Below, one piece after another: positions 8,451-16,140 of a stretch of 64,000 nucleotides of DNA (position 1 is the stretch's first letter; every line of letters starts with the position of its first letter). The stretch lies in contig JAFDZP010000001.1 in the NCBI GenBank assembly GCA_018266835.1, forward strand, positions 125,283-189,282, given 5' to 3'. The notes beneath the pieces were generated by a model. It was not told where the DNA came from. It was given only the letters and a program-made list of their open reading frames with translations, and made no database searches. The position numbers and the translations under genes were made by a program. Origin of the DNA: Bacteroidota bacterium. Its GTDB lineage: Bacteria > Bacteroidota > Ignavibacteria > Tepidaquicellales > Tepidaquicellaceae.

Positions 8451-8473
8451 CGAAAAATTAAAATTCTAAAATC

Positions 8474-9379
8474 TTACCTTATAAGATTTCCGATTCTGCC
8501 CCATCTTATTGAACCGAGCAGATCAAAGAAATGTGAGAACGGTATATTTGCATCCCATGACCAGTATAGCATAAACGCCTGTCCTACGATATTCTGTTCA
8601 GGCATAAATCCCCAGAAGCGGCTATCGAGAGAGTTGTTTCTGTTATCACCCATCATGAACAAATAATTTCTTTCAACTGTGTATTCGTTGTTAGGAAGAT
8701 TTACTCCGTCAGAAGAAATCACTCCGCCCGGATTCAGTTGTATTCTATGTCCTTCTTTCAAAGCAAACATTCTCCACTGGTCGAAATTTTTATCGTTAAG
8801 AGCAATCTTATCGCCTTTCTTAGGTACACGAATCGGTCCATAGTTGTCTTCAGTCCATGGAGCGCCTTTAGGAAAAATTCTTGCATTCCTTGTATCAAGT
8901 CCGCGCTGGACTTTATCAAATTGCGAGTTAGGCGGATTCGGGAAAATAGCTCCGTTTACATAAAGCTGCTTATCAACAACATGAATTGTATCGCCGGGTA
9001 AGCCGACACATCTTTTGATGTAATTTACAACCTCTTTTGATTCGAGTTCATCTTTGTCTCCTGGGAAATCAAATACAATTATATCACCTCTTTCAGGATC
9101 TTTAAAGCCGGGGAGTTTCCAGTAGGGAATTCTTATATCTGTGAAAGGAACATTTCGCGGAGTCGTTGCTCCGTAAGTAAACTTTGTTACAAGAAGAAAA
9201 TCGCCGACAAGCAGTGTGTTTTCCATAGAGCCTGTGGGGATCCGGTATGCTTCGAACAAAAATATTTTTATGATGAATGCTACAATTGCTGCGTAAACTA
9301 ATGCATCAAAAAACTCTTTTGGTTTATTCTTCTTTACTTTATTTTTATCTGTTTTTGTGGTCTTTTTTATTAATGCCAT
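8474..9379 (-). CDS. lepB: Signal peptidase I
   Basis: A 301-residue type I signal peptidase that removes signal peptides from exported proteins at the periplasmic face of the inner membrane. One N-terminal membrane helix (residues about 24-42) precedes the catalytic Ser51 in YRIPTGSMENTL (box B). The general base is Lys122 in NYIKRCVGLPGD (box D), and box E is GDNRNNSLDSRFWG. About 120 residues lie between boxes D and E, longer than the minimal enzyme, as in other Bacteroidota-type LepB proteins. ATG start at 9379. It would once have followed lepA directly; a 400-base element with a four-helix-bundle gene now lies between them. Confidence 0.96.
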   Translation of the reverse strand: MALIKKTTKTDKNKVKKNKPKEFFDALVYAAIVAFIIKIFLFEAYRIPTGSMENTLLVGDFLLVTKFTYGATTPRNVPFTDIRIPYWKLPGFKDPERGDIIVFDFPGDKDELESKEVVNYIKRCVGLPGDTIHVVDKQLYVNGAIFPNPPNSQFDKVQRGLDTRNARIFPKGAPWTEDNYGPIRVPKKGDKIALNDKNFDQWRMFALKEGHRIQLNPGGVISSDGVNLPNNEYTVERNYLFMMGDNRNNSLDSRFWGFMPEQNIVGQAFMLYWSWDANIPFSHFFDLLGSIRWGRIGNLIR

Positions 9380-9395
9380 TAAGCGTGTTTTTCGA

Positions 9396-9423
9396 ATTAT
9401 GAGTTAAGAATTATGAATTATGA
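9396..9423 (+). repeat. Left heptamer array of the IVS-like element
   Basis: Four 7-mers in tandem: ATTATGA, GTTAAGA, ATTATGA, ATTATGA. The array is inverted relative to the array at 9781-9808. Aligning GAATTATGAGTTAAGAATTA... with the reverse complement of the right array gives 28 of 33 matching positions. The last codons and stop of the four-helix-bundle gene (read leftward) lie inside this array. Confidence 0.85.
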
Positions 9424-9770
9424 GTTCCACGTGAAGTGAGAATGATGGATGAAATAATTTTTCTTAATTCGAGAGTATCAAAAATTAAACTCTCGTACTG
9501 TTCATTTGTAATAAACTCTGTTTTATATAACAATTCCAACCAGTAAGATGTTTCATCAACTTCTTTTAAAGCTACAGATAGCTTATGGATGAAATCAGGT
9601 TTGGATTCAGCGCTTTGAGATTCACGTACATTTGCACCAATTGAGGTTACACATCTTAAAATCTGCTTTGACATCACATATTCTCTTTTCATTTCCAATA
9701 AAAATTTATATAAATTGACAATTCTTATCGCGAAATCAAAACTCTTAGTTACTACGATACTTTCTTTCAT
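9411..9770 (-). CDS. Four-helix-bundle protein, S23/IVS-encoded family
   Basis: A 119-residue small helical protein matching the four-helix-bundle family first known from open reading frames in 23S rRNA intervening sequences (S23 protein) and related to the Avd protein of diversity-generating retroelements. Landmarks: an N-terminal FAIRIVNLYKFL helix, QILRCVTSIGANVRES, a central helix with DFIHKLSVALKEVDETSYWL, and a last helix ending ELRKIISSI. Its biochemical role is not established; RNA or nucleic-acid binding is proposed for relatives. It sits between lepA and lepB, inside inverted heptamer arrays (9396-9423 and 9781-9808), a layout like an rRNA intervening sequence but here in a protein operon. 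The final residues THNS are encoded by the left repeat. Confidence 0.93.
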   Translation of the reverse strand: MKESIVVTKSFDFAIRIVNLYKFLLEMKREYVMSKQILRCVTSIGANVRESQSAESKPDFIHKLSVALKEVDETSYWLELLYKTEFITNEQYESLIFDTLELRKIISSIILTSRGTHNS

Positions 9771-9780
9771 ACGGTTTCAT

Positions 9781-9808
9781 TCATAATTCATAATTTATAA
9801 TTCATAAT
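9781..9808 (-). repeat. Right heptamer array of the IVS-like element
   Basis: Four 7-mers: TCATAAT, TCATAAT, TTATAAT, TCATAAT, the inverse of the left array at 9396-9423. The array begins 11 bases upstream of the four-helix-bundle start codon and ends 5 bases before the lepA stop codon at 9813. Confidence 0.85.
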
Positions 9809-9812
9809 TCCC

Positions 9813-11612
9813 TTAGTCATCCAGAGATAGCACTGCATGGAATGCTTCCTGCGGGATTTCCACTGAGCCAACCTGCTTCATTCTCTTCTTTCCTTCTTTT
9901 TGTTTTTCAAGAAGCTTTCTTTTTCTTGAAATATCACCGCCGTAACATTTTGCAATAACGTTTTTTCTCATTGCAGAAATTGTTTCTCTTGCAACAATCT
10001 TTGCGCCGATGGCTGCCTGAATGGCAACTTCATACATCTGTCTCGGAATAAGCTTTCTCAGTTTTGAACATAATCTCTTACCCCAGTCATGAGCTTTGGA
10101 ACGGTGAACAACGGTTGATAGAGCATCAACGGGGTCTCCGTTTAATAAAATATCAAGCTTTACTAAGTCAGATTTTCTGTAATCTTTTAATTCATAATCG
10201 AACGATGCGTAACCGCGTGAGTATGATTTTAATTTATCGTAGAAATCATAAACAATTTCACTCAGAGGTAATTCAAAATGCAGATCAACTCTTTTTGCAT
10301 CTACATAATGGCTGTTCACAAATACACCGCGTCTCTCATTTGCAAGCTTCATTAAGTTGCCCATGTATTCAGTAGGAGTAATAATGTTTGCAGAAATATA
10401 CGGCTCTTCTATGTAATCAATTAACTGCGGCTCGGGCATTGAAGAAGGATTATCAACAATGAGAACGTCTCCGTTTGTTTTGTAAATTTTATATTCTACG
10501 TTAGGAACGGTTGTAACAATGTTCAAATTATATTCGCGTTCAAGGCGTTCCTGAACAATCTCCATATGGAGCATTCCGAGAAATCCGCATCTGAAACCAA
10601 AGCCGAGCGCCAACGAACTTTCGGGGACGAAGGATAAAGCTGCGTCATTCAGTTTCAGTTTTGATAGCGAATCTCTCAATACTTCAAAATCATCTGCAGC
10701 AGAAGGATAAATTCCGCTGAATACCATAGGGAGAACTTCTTTATATCCCGGTAATGGTTCTGTTATAGGGTCTTCGGCATTAAAAATTGTATCACCGACT
10801 TTCGATTCGTTCACGTCTTTAATACCGGCAATTAAATATCCAACCTGTCCTGATTCCAGTTCTTTAGTCCGTACCTTATCCATCTTTAATATCCCTACTT
10901 CTTCAGCAACGAACTCTTTATTATTAAAGTAAAATCTTATTTTCTGTCCTTCTCTAAGTACTCCGTCAAAAACTCTTAAATAAATAATTACGCCTCTGTA
11001 GATATCAAACTTCGAATCAAATATAAGCGCTCGTAACGGCTTTTCGTTATTGATTGGAGCAGGAGGAATTCTTGATACGATTGCTTCAAGAATATCTTCA
11101 GTTCCAATATCTGCTTTGGCAGATGCTAAAATTATGTCTTCCTTTTTGCAGCCGATTAAATCAACAATCTGTTCCGAAACAACATCAGGCATTGCGTTTG
11201 GAAGGTCGATTTTATTGATGACGGGGATAATCTCAAGACCGTTATCTATTGCAAGATAAAGATTGCTGATTGTCTGTGCTTCAATGCCCTGAGTAGAATC
11301 CACAACAAGCAATGCGCCTTCGCATGCGGCAAGAGAGCGGGAGACTTCATAAGAGAAGTCAACGTGTCCCGGAGTATCAATTAAATTAAAAATGAAATCT
11401 TCGCCTGATTTTGATTTATACTTCATCTGAATTGCATGAAGTTTAATCGTAATACCGCGCTCCTGTTCAAGTTCCATATCGTCAAGTATCTGCTTGACCA
11501 TATCGCGCTCGGCAACAGTTTTGGTTTTTTCAAGTAAGCGGTCAGCTAAAGTGGATTTGCCGTGGTCTATGTGGGCAATAATGCAAAAATTTCTTATTCG
11601 TGATGTGCTCAA
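9813..11612 (-). CDS. lepA: Elongation factor 4 (LepA), ribosomal GTPase
   Basis: A 599-residue translational GTPase of the normal LepA length. The G domain carries AHIDHGKST (G1, residues 13-21), RGITIK (G2), DTPGH (G3), NKIDLP (G4) and SAK (G5). EF-G-like domains II, III and V follow, then the LepA-specific C-terminal domain with [33 protein letters not shown] and [18 protein letters not shown]. It acts on the ribosome in translation elongation or ribosome maturation. The start is a TTG at 11612, which gives the family-typical N terminus six residues before RNF-IAHIDHG; no ATG competes. The lepA-lepB order is conserved in many bacteria, but here a mobile-looking insertion separates them. 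Confidence 0.97.
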   Translation of the reverse strand: MSTSRIRNFCIIAHIDHGKSTLADRLLEKTKTVAERDMVKQILDDMELEQERGITIKLHAIQMKYKSKSGEDFIFNLIDTPGHVDFSYEVSRSLAACEGALLVVDSTQGIEAQTISNLYLAIDNGLEIIPVINKIDLPNAMPDVVSEQIVDLIGCKKEDIILASAKADIGTEDILEAIVSRIPPAPINNEKPLRALIFDSKFDIYRGVIIYLRVFDGVLREGQKIRFYFNNKEFVAEEVGILKMDKVRTKELESGQVGYLIAGIKDVNESKVGDTIFNAEDPITEPLPGYKEVLPMVFSGIYPSAADDFEVLRDSLSKLKLNDAALSFVPESSLALGFGFRCGFLGMLHMEIVQERLEREYNLNIVTTVPNVEYKIYKTNGDVLIVDNPSSMPEPQLIDYIEEPYISANIITPTEYMGNLMKLANERRGVFVNSHYVDAKRVDLHFELPLSEIVYDFYDKLKSYSRGYASFDYELKDYRKSDLVKLDILLNGDPVDALSTVVHRSKAHDWGKRLCSKLRKLIPRQMYEVAIQAAIGAKIVARETISAMRKNVIAKCYGGDISRKRKLLEKQKEGKKRMKQVGSVEIPQEAFHAVLSLDD

Positions 11613-11658
11613 TTATGGCAATAGTTAAAATTTTGTGAATATATGTTCTTCTATTCTA

Positions 11659-11718
11659 TGTCCCAAACCCCTGTTTGGGACAATAATCTCTATACCACTT
11701 TCCGAAACAGGGGTTTCG
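11659..11718 (-). promoter_or_regulatory. Pair of mutually complementary hairpins in the lepA leader
   Basis: Hairpin A is TGTCCCAAAC (11659-11668) / GTTTGGGACA (11673-11682), a perfect 10-base stem with a CCCT loop. Hairpin B is CGAAAC (11703-11708) / GTTTCG (11713-11718) with an AGGG loop. The core of A, AAACCCCTGTTT (11665-11676), is also the exact reverse complement of the core of B, AAACAGGGGTTT (11705-11716), so a long-range 12-base helix could replace both local hairpins. The region lies 47-106 bases upstream of the lepA start. A regulatory switch or a repeated palindromic element are both possible. Confidence 0.55.
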
Positions 11719-11775
11719 AAAAGAGAAGTAAAAGTATATGTTAATTTCCCTGATGTTTGGCAAAAGGGTTGTATA

Positions 11776-11842
11776 AAAAAAAAGTGGATTCTAAATTAAG
11801 GTCCTACAAATGTAAATGCATTAACCCTTATTTAGATTCCAC
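11776..11842 (-). terminator. Terminator hairpin after the Hc1 gene
   Basis: The left arm GTGGATTCTAAATTAAGG (11784-11801) pairs with the right arm CCTTATTTAGATTCCAC (11826-11842), with one mismatch and one bulged T. On the minus strand the hairpin is followed by a run of nine T (the A run at 11775-11783). It lies 26 bases beyond the Hc1 stop codon and insulates that gene from lepA. Confidence 0.8.
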
Positions 11843-11867
11843 TCCGGAAGTAAAGAACAAGAAAAAA

Positions 11868-12056
11868 TTAACCTTCGGTTTTTCTTGATGCTCTTGTATC
11901 CTGAATTTCTTTACGGATATCGGAAGCAACCTTCTTTAATTCGTTTAAACTCTTTCTTAATCTGGTTCCTGCGGCATTTTGACCTTTAGAATAGAACTTC
12001 TCTATGTCAGTCTTCATGTCGTCAAGCTTTTTTTGCAGATCACTGAATTTTTCCAT
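11868..12056 (-). CDS. Histone H1-like protein, Hc1 family
   Basis: A 62-residue, Lys/Arg-rich, mostly helical small protein: an N-terminal MEKFSDLQKKLDDMKTDIEK helix, then FYSKGQNAAGTRLRKSLNEL and KKVASDIRKEIQDTRASRK. The segment FYxKGxxAAGTRxRKxLxELKK is characteristic of the histone H1-like Hc1 family known from Chlamydia and common in Bacteroidota and relatives. It is expected to bind and compact DNA or RNA; this short form lacks the long Lys/Ala-rich tail of chlamydial Hc1. ATG start at 12056. The gene lies downstream of sdhC-sdhD on the same strand and has its own strong terminator, as expected for an abundant protein. Confidence 0.9.
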   Translation of the reverse strand: MEKFSDLQKKLDDMKTDIEKFYSKGQNAAGTRLRKSLNELKKVASDIRKEIQDTRASRKTEG

Positions 12057-12141
12057 GTGGAGGTTTCCTTGTTTAGATTTTTGGTTAATTTAGCAAAAAT
12101 TATAAAATTACGTTAAAAAGTCAATTGTAAATTAATTGGAA

Positions 12142-12519
12142 TCAATGAATACTTGTAGTTCTGATGTAGGGGATTGAAAATATTATGTTCACGCCCCATG
12201 CGATAAAAGCTAATCCGAAAATCATTAAAAGCGCAATAATTGTGTAATTTTGCCATGTTTTTAGCTTGAAATCTCTGAAGATTCCCCATACTCCGTTGAG
12301 CCCGTGATACATACCTAATATCAGAAAACTGATATCAATAATTCTGTACCATGAGTAAGACATTCTGTTAAGTACTGCCTGATATGTGTGCCCGGAATCA
12401 GGATTGTAGTGCATTAAGATATAGTGGCCAATCATAAGTATTACAAGCGCAACGCCTGTTACCCTCTGGATTACCCAGCTTTTAGAACCTGATGTTTTTG
12501 AACTTTGATACTTGAACAT
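12142..12519 (-). CDS. sdhD: Succinate dehydrogenase membrane anchor subunit (SdhD-like)
   Basis: A 125-residue membrane protein with three hydrophobic helices (about 17-37, 58-78, 93-113). WVIQRVTGVALVILMIGHY carries the S/Q-R-x-TG motif, and His32, His37 and His72 are candidate haem b ligands. It anchors the flavoprotein and iron-sulfur subunits of succinate dehydrogenase/fumarate reductase in the inner membrane and helps form the quinone site. It follows sdhC by 18 bases. The catalytic subunits sdhA and sdhB are not adjacent: the next gene on this strand is Hc1, and the upstream neighbour is divergent. Confidence 0.9.
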   Translation of the reverse strand: MFKYQSSKTSGSKSWVIQRVTGVALVILMIGHYILMHYNPDSGHTYQAVLNRMSYSWYRIIDISFLILGMYHGLNGVWGIFRDFKLKTWQNYTIIALLMIFGLAFIAWGVNIIFSIPYIRTTSIH

Positions 12520-12537
12520 TTAAAATTTTTTTTCGAG

Positions 12538-12963
12538 TTATTTAGTTAATAAGCCGATTTCGTAAGAAAACATTAATACACCCATCATGACAAATAATAA
12601 TACACCTACAATCCATGACCATACATATAATGATTTCTGATATTTTGCGCCGTCAGCCCAGTCTACTAAAACTATTCTTATTCCGTTAAGCGAGTGGAAT
12701 AATACAAATGCAAATAAAAGCCACTCTAAGAACATAAAGAATGGAGTTGTAAAATTTTTCATCTTATCCGTGAATGCAGCTTCTCCCTGTGTTAGCGGGC
12801 TAAGCGAGTATATGTGCAGAAATAAGTATCCGATTAATGCTATTCCTGTGATTCTGTGTAAAATCCAGGCCCAGCTTCCGGAATCTTTTTTATATGAAAG
12901 ATTTTCCTTTACCCATCCTCTTTGATCAAAAGTTTTGATTTTAGAGTAATTATTTTGAGACAT
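12538..12963 (-). CDS. sdhC: Succinate dehydrogenase cytochrome b556 subunit (SdhC-like)
   Basis: A 141-residue membrane protein with three hydrophobic helices. WAWILHRITGIALIGYLFLH contains the family H-R-x-TG motif (His36) and His50, and His90 in LFHSLNGIRIVLVDW is the likely axial haem ligand. It forms the haem- and quinone-binding anchor with the SdhD-like protein encoded 18 bases downstream. ATG start at 12963. The gene is divergent from the helical unknown at 13130, with 166 bases between them and no obvious regulatory structure. Confidence 0.92.
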   Translation of the reverse strand: MSQNNYSKIKTFDQRGWVKENLSYKKDSGSWAWILHRITGIALIGYLFLHIYSLSPLTQGEAAFTDKMKNFTTPFFMFLEWLLFAFVLFHSLNGIRIVLVDWADGAKYQKSLYVWSWIVGVLLFVMMGVLMFSYEIGLLTK

Positions 12964-13129
12964 TAAATGAAGGTAGGTTTGAAATAATATTTAAAATTAG
13001 TGATTTTGTTCGTTATTTACAATTAAGTTTGATAGTATTTTGAAAATTTAATAAATAGAATTATTTGATTTTAGTGTTTTATATTATCCTCAATTTTACC
13101 AAATTTCAACTTTTATAACCCCAAGCTCA

Positions 13130-14602
13130 ATGCATAAACATAAAGCGATTGAAGCGCTGAAGACTTTCACACCTGATGAATTCAAAAGGTTTGAAAAATT
13201 TATTAAGTCTCCATATTTCAACACTGCAAAAGATACGGTAAAACTGTTTGATATAATTAAAACGTTTTATCCTGCATTCGATAGTCCCGCTTTGAAAATA
13301 GAGAGAGTCTCAAAAAAATTAAAAACTAAGGGCAGGGCAACAAAAGAGGCGCGAATAAGAAATATTCTGACTGCTCTATTCCAACTGACAAAAAAATTCC
13401 TTTCAACTGAGTACTATACTACTTCCGAGCACCATATGAAATTCGCAGAGGTTCACAAGCTGTATCACAAAAAACTTACCAATGCTTATAAAAAGGAAGT
13501 AACAAATTATTTTGAAAAGTACAAAGATATTCAGAGTCCTTCAGATTCCAATATGTTTGAAATTTTCCAAACTGCCAATCTTTACCTTATGGATTTAATG
13601 AATAAGGCGCTTCCATATAAAGATTCTGCTATGTTCAGCTTCCAATCGGAAGTGGCAGCCTTGATTGCATTGGATATAATAATCTCTAATGCAAAAGTTG
13701 CTCCAATGGCAAAATTTTCATCCAATCTTCAGTATGCTGATATATGCGGGGAGATATTCAAGCTGTTCGATTTTGAAAAATTTATTGAAAGGAGTAAAAA
13801 GATTTCTCCTAAGGTTTATGATATAATAAATCCCGAATATTACCTGATGAAAATTTCTATGAACAAAGATTTTGAGGACAGCTATAAAAAAATAACTGAC
13901 AATTTCTTTAAAAGAAAAAATCATAGATTTACTTCTTATACAACAATTTTTACAATTAACAGTATAAACACAATTGTAAATCTAGCGAGGTATAATACAC
14001 CTTACGATAAAGCTCCTGCCATTGCAAAAAAAGCAATTCCTTTAATGGAATTTTTTCTGAAGAATAAACTCTATAAGCCAATATCGCCTGATTTACCTTT
14101 AATAAATTTTATCGGATTTTTAAATAATGCTTCTCTGGCAAAGGATTATGACTGGATGAAGCAATTCATTGAAAATCATTCCGGTGAGTTAAATATACAG
14201 GATAAAGATTTTACTATAGGTCTTGGCTTAGGAATGTATAACACCTATACAGGAAATTTCAGAGAAGCACTTTCTCTTCTATCAAAGTTAAGCGGCGGCT
14301 CGACGTTTCTTGTAAACTTTGCAAAATTTCATATGATATTATGCCACTATGGACTGGGTAATTATGAAACAGCTTTATCAATGGCAGATGCCTATGTAAA
14401 ATTTCTTGAACGCAAATACGAAACAAGCGAAAGACCTGATATAATTGAAATGAAATTTTTCAAAAAATTTTTGAAAATAGTGCAGGGAAATTCTTTATCG
14501 GGATTAAGGGATCTTGAAGGCGAAGTGAAAAGAACTTTAAAAGGCAGCTCATACATATTAAATTACATCAGCAAGCTTAAGAAAAACAATAAAACTAATT
14601 AA
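13130..14602 (+). CDS. Large helical protein of unknown function
   Basis: A 490-residue, almost entirely helical, Lys- and Phe-rich soluble protein without signal peptide or membrane helices. The N-terminal region has FTPDEFKRFEKFIKSPYFN, which suggests a conserved helical domain; the rest looks like degenerate TPR-type hairpins (for example a stretch near residue 410, FHMILCHYGLGNYETALSMA). No catalytic motif is visible. Similar proteins with this N-terminal F-x-KFxxSPYFN pattern occur in Bacteroidota and Ignavibacteria-like genomes as hypothetical proteins (recollection, not checked). The DinB-like gene follows after 5 bases, so the two are co-transcribed. Confidence 0.85.
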   Translation: MHKHKAIEALKTFTPDEFKRFEKFIKSPYFNTAKDTVKLFDIIKTFYPAFDSPALKIERVSKKLKTKGRATKEARIRNILTALFQLTKKFLSTEYYTTSEHHMKFAEVHKLYHKKLTNAYKKEVTNYFEKYKDIQSPSDSNMFEIFQTANLYLMDLMNKALPYKDSAMFSFQSEVAALIALDIIISNAKVAPMAKFSSNLQYADICGEIFKLFDFEKFIERSKKISPKVYDIINPEYYLMKISMNKDFEDSYKKITDNFFKRKNHRFTSYTTIFTINSINTIVNLARYNTPYDKAPAIAKKAIPLMEFFLKNKLYKPISPDLPLINFIGFLNNASLAKDYDWMKQFIENHSGELNIQDKDFTIGLGLGMYNTYTGNFREALSLLSKLSGGSTFLVNFAKFHMILCHYGLGNYETALSMADAYVKFLERKYETSERPDIIEMKFFKKFLKIVQGNSLSGLRDLEGEVKRTLKGSSYILNYISKLKKNNKTN

Positions 14603-14607
14603 ATTTT

Positions 14608-15099
14608 ATGCAGCAAAATTTCCGCAAAGGCAGCATTGGAGCAATTCTTGATGAATATGAAATTGCATTGGCAGATTTAAAGAAAACAATAAGAAAAATT
14701 TCAGATGCAGATCTGATTAAAATTGTCGATTCTAAAACAAGAAATCCTGCTTGCAAATCAATTCAGACAATTTTATCTCATGTTGTAATCTGTGGATATT
14801 TTTATCCAACGAGAATATTGCAGCATAAATTTCCTGACAAAAAGTTTGACCTTCCTGAAATAGTTTACCTGAACAAAGTTTCAGAATATATAAAAGCTCT
14901 TGATGAAATGTTTAAGTTTAATGTAGAAGCATTATCTAAAATAAAAGAAAGGGAAATGCTTCAGGCAGATGCTGATAAACATATAAAAACTAACTGGGGA
15001 AGTTATGATTATGAACAGATAATGGAGCATGCTATAGTTCATATCTACAGACATAGAAGGCAGATTAGACAATTTTTATTAAAACTACATCAAGGCTAA
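14608..15099 (+). CDS. DinB-superfamily protein
   Basis: A 163-residue four-helix protein of the DinB/YfiT-like metal-binding superfamily. Candidate metal-ligand histidines lie in ILSHVVICGYFY (about residue 61) and in the C-terminal EHAIVHIYRHRRQIRQFLLKL (about residues 138-159), matching the H...HxxxH arrangement of the family. Related proteins are thiol-dependent transferases or damage-inducible proteins; the substrate is unknown. ATG start 5 bases after the previous stop. Confidence 0.85.
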   Translation: MQQNFRKGSIGAILDEYEIALADLKKTIRKISDADLIKIVDSKTRNPACKSIQTILSHVVICGYFYPTRILQHKFPDKKFDLPEIVYLNKVSEYIKALDEMFKFNVEALSKIKEREMLQADADKHIKTNWGSYDYEQIMEHAIVHIYRHRRQIRQFLLKLHQG

Positions 15100-15179
15100 A
15101 TATTTTTTTCCCGTGAGCATGCACAAAAATAAATCATCAAAAGCTTAAAATAAATCTATCCGAGTTATACAATGATATA

Positions 15180-15998
15180 TTAGTTTATCATATTTGTTAT
15201 ATCGCATACCGCAGGATTTCTATCTTCAAACACTGTTATCGTATTTCTTATTTCATCGACTATATCTAAATCAATTTCTGTGGTTAATAAAGTCTCGTCT
15301 TTGTCGTTTCCCTGTACAAGAACTTTTCCCCATGGATCTATAATCATAGAGTTTCCAAAGTAAGTTACTGAGCCGTTTGAGCCGAAGTCTTCATCTCCCA
15401 CCTGGTTAATCGCTGCGACAAACATTTGATTTTCAATTGCTCTTGCTTTGGTAAGAGTTTGCCAGTGTTCCAGTCGTGGATATGGCCAGGCGGCAGGATG
15501 AATCTGAAGTTTTACTCCATTGATTGCATAAGTCTGAAACATTCCGGGAAATCGTAAATCGTAACAGACAGAAAGTCCTGTTTTACCCCAGGGAGTATTT
15601 GTTACTGCAAGTTTATTTCCCGCTGCAAGATGTTCATTTTCTTTCATGTAACTGAAGAGGTGTATTTTTCTGTATGTAGCTGCACGTTCACCGTTTGAAT
15701 CAAATAAAATTGAAGTGTTACAGATTTTTCCTTCTTCGTTTAATTCAGGAACAGAACCGTTAATCCAGATTTTATATTTTTTAGCGTAACATGATAATGT
15801 GTTTATGTAGCTTTCAAAATTATTTTTATCTGAGTTGAGAAAATCCCAGTTGAATCCCGTGATGAACATTTCAGGAAAGCATATTAGCTCAATATTTTGT
15901 GATGAAGCATCTGACATAAATTTTTCTGCTTTTTGTAAGTTTTCTAATGATTTGGAATTAATGACTTTGAACTGTGCCAGTGCTATTTTTAGTTTCAT
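15180..15998 (-). CDS. Carbon-nitrogen hydrolase, probably omega-amidase (Nit2/YafV-like)
   Basis: A 272-residue nitrilase-superfamily enzyme with the Glu-Lys-Cys catalytic triad: Glu43 in CFPEMFITGFNW, Lys111 in YRKIHLFS and Cys145 in LSVCYDLRFPG. The FPEMF-TGF and CYDLRFP contexts and the short single-domain length fit the omega-amidase branch, which hydrolyses alpha-ketoglutaramate or ketosuccinamate; this sub-assignment is inference and other amidase activities are possible. ATG start at 15998. The gene is monocistronic and divergent from hisC. Confidence 0.9.
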   Translation of the reverse strand: MKLKIALAQFKVINSKSLENLQKAEKFMSDASSQNIELICFPEMFITGFNWDFLNSDKNNFESYINTLSCYAKKYKIWINGSVPELNEEGKICNTSILFDSNGERAATYRKIHLFSYMKENEHLAAGNKLAVTNTPWGKTGLSVCYDLRFPGMFQTYAINGVKLQIHPAAWPYPRLEHWQTLTKARAIENQMFVAAINQVGDEDFGSNGSVTYFGNSMIIDPWGKVLVQGNDKDETLLTTEIDLDIVDEIRNTITVFEDRNPAVCDITNMIN

Positions 15999-16032
15999 AT
16001 TTTATATTTGAAATCAATTTAAAGAAATTTGT

Positions 16033-16096
16033 AAAATGTAACAGCAGAGAAAATTAAGAAACTATTAAGAATTTATAGCTGTAAATATTACATTTT
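16033..16096. repeat. Inverted repeat between the nitrilase and hisC
   Basis: AAAATGTAA (16033-16041) followed by CAGC (16042-16045) can pair with GCTG (16078-16081) and TTACATTTT (16088-16096), leaving a 6-base bulge and a 32-base AT-rich loop. It ends 44 bases before the hisC ATG, so it could be part of a leader structure or an operator in the divergent promoter region. Confidence 0.45.
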
Positions 16097-16140
16097 CACT
16101 TAAAATTAATAAAGCTATTTTGCTTAAAATAAAAAGAAAA

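Noticed and set aside
9396-9808. CRISPR-like reading of the heptamer arrays
   Set aside because: Units are 7 bases, tandem without spacers, and inverted across a gene; nothing resembles CRISPR repeats or cas genes.
16120-16140. TTG start for hisC seven codons upstream
   Set aside because: Adds only a Lys-rich tail absent from the family; the ATG at 16141 gives the normal N terminus.
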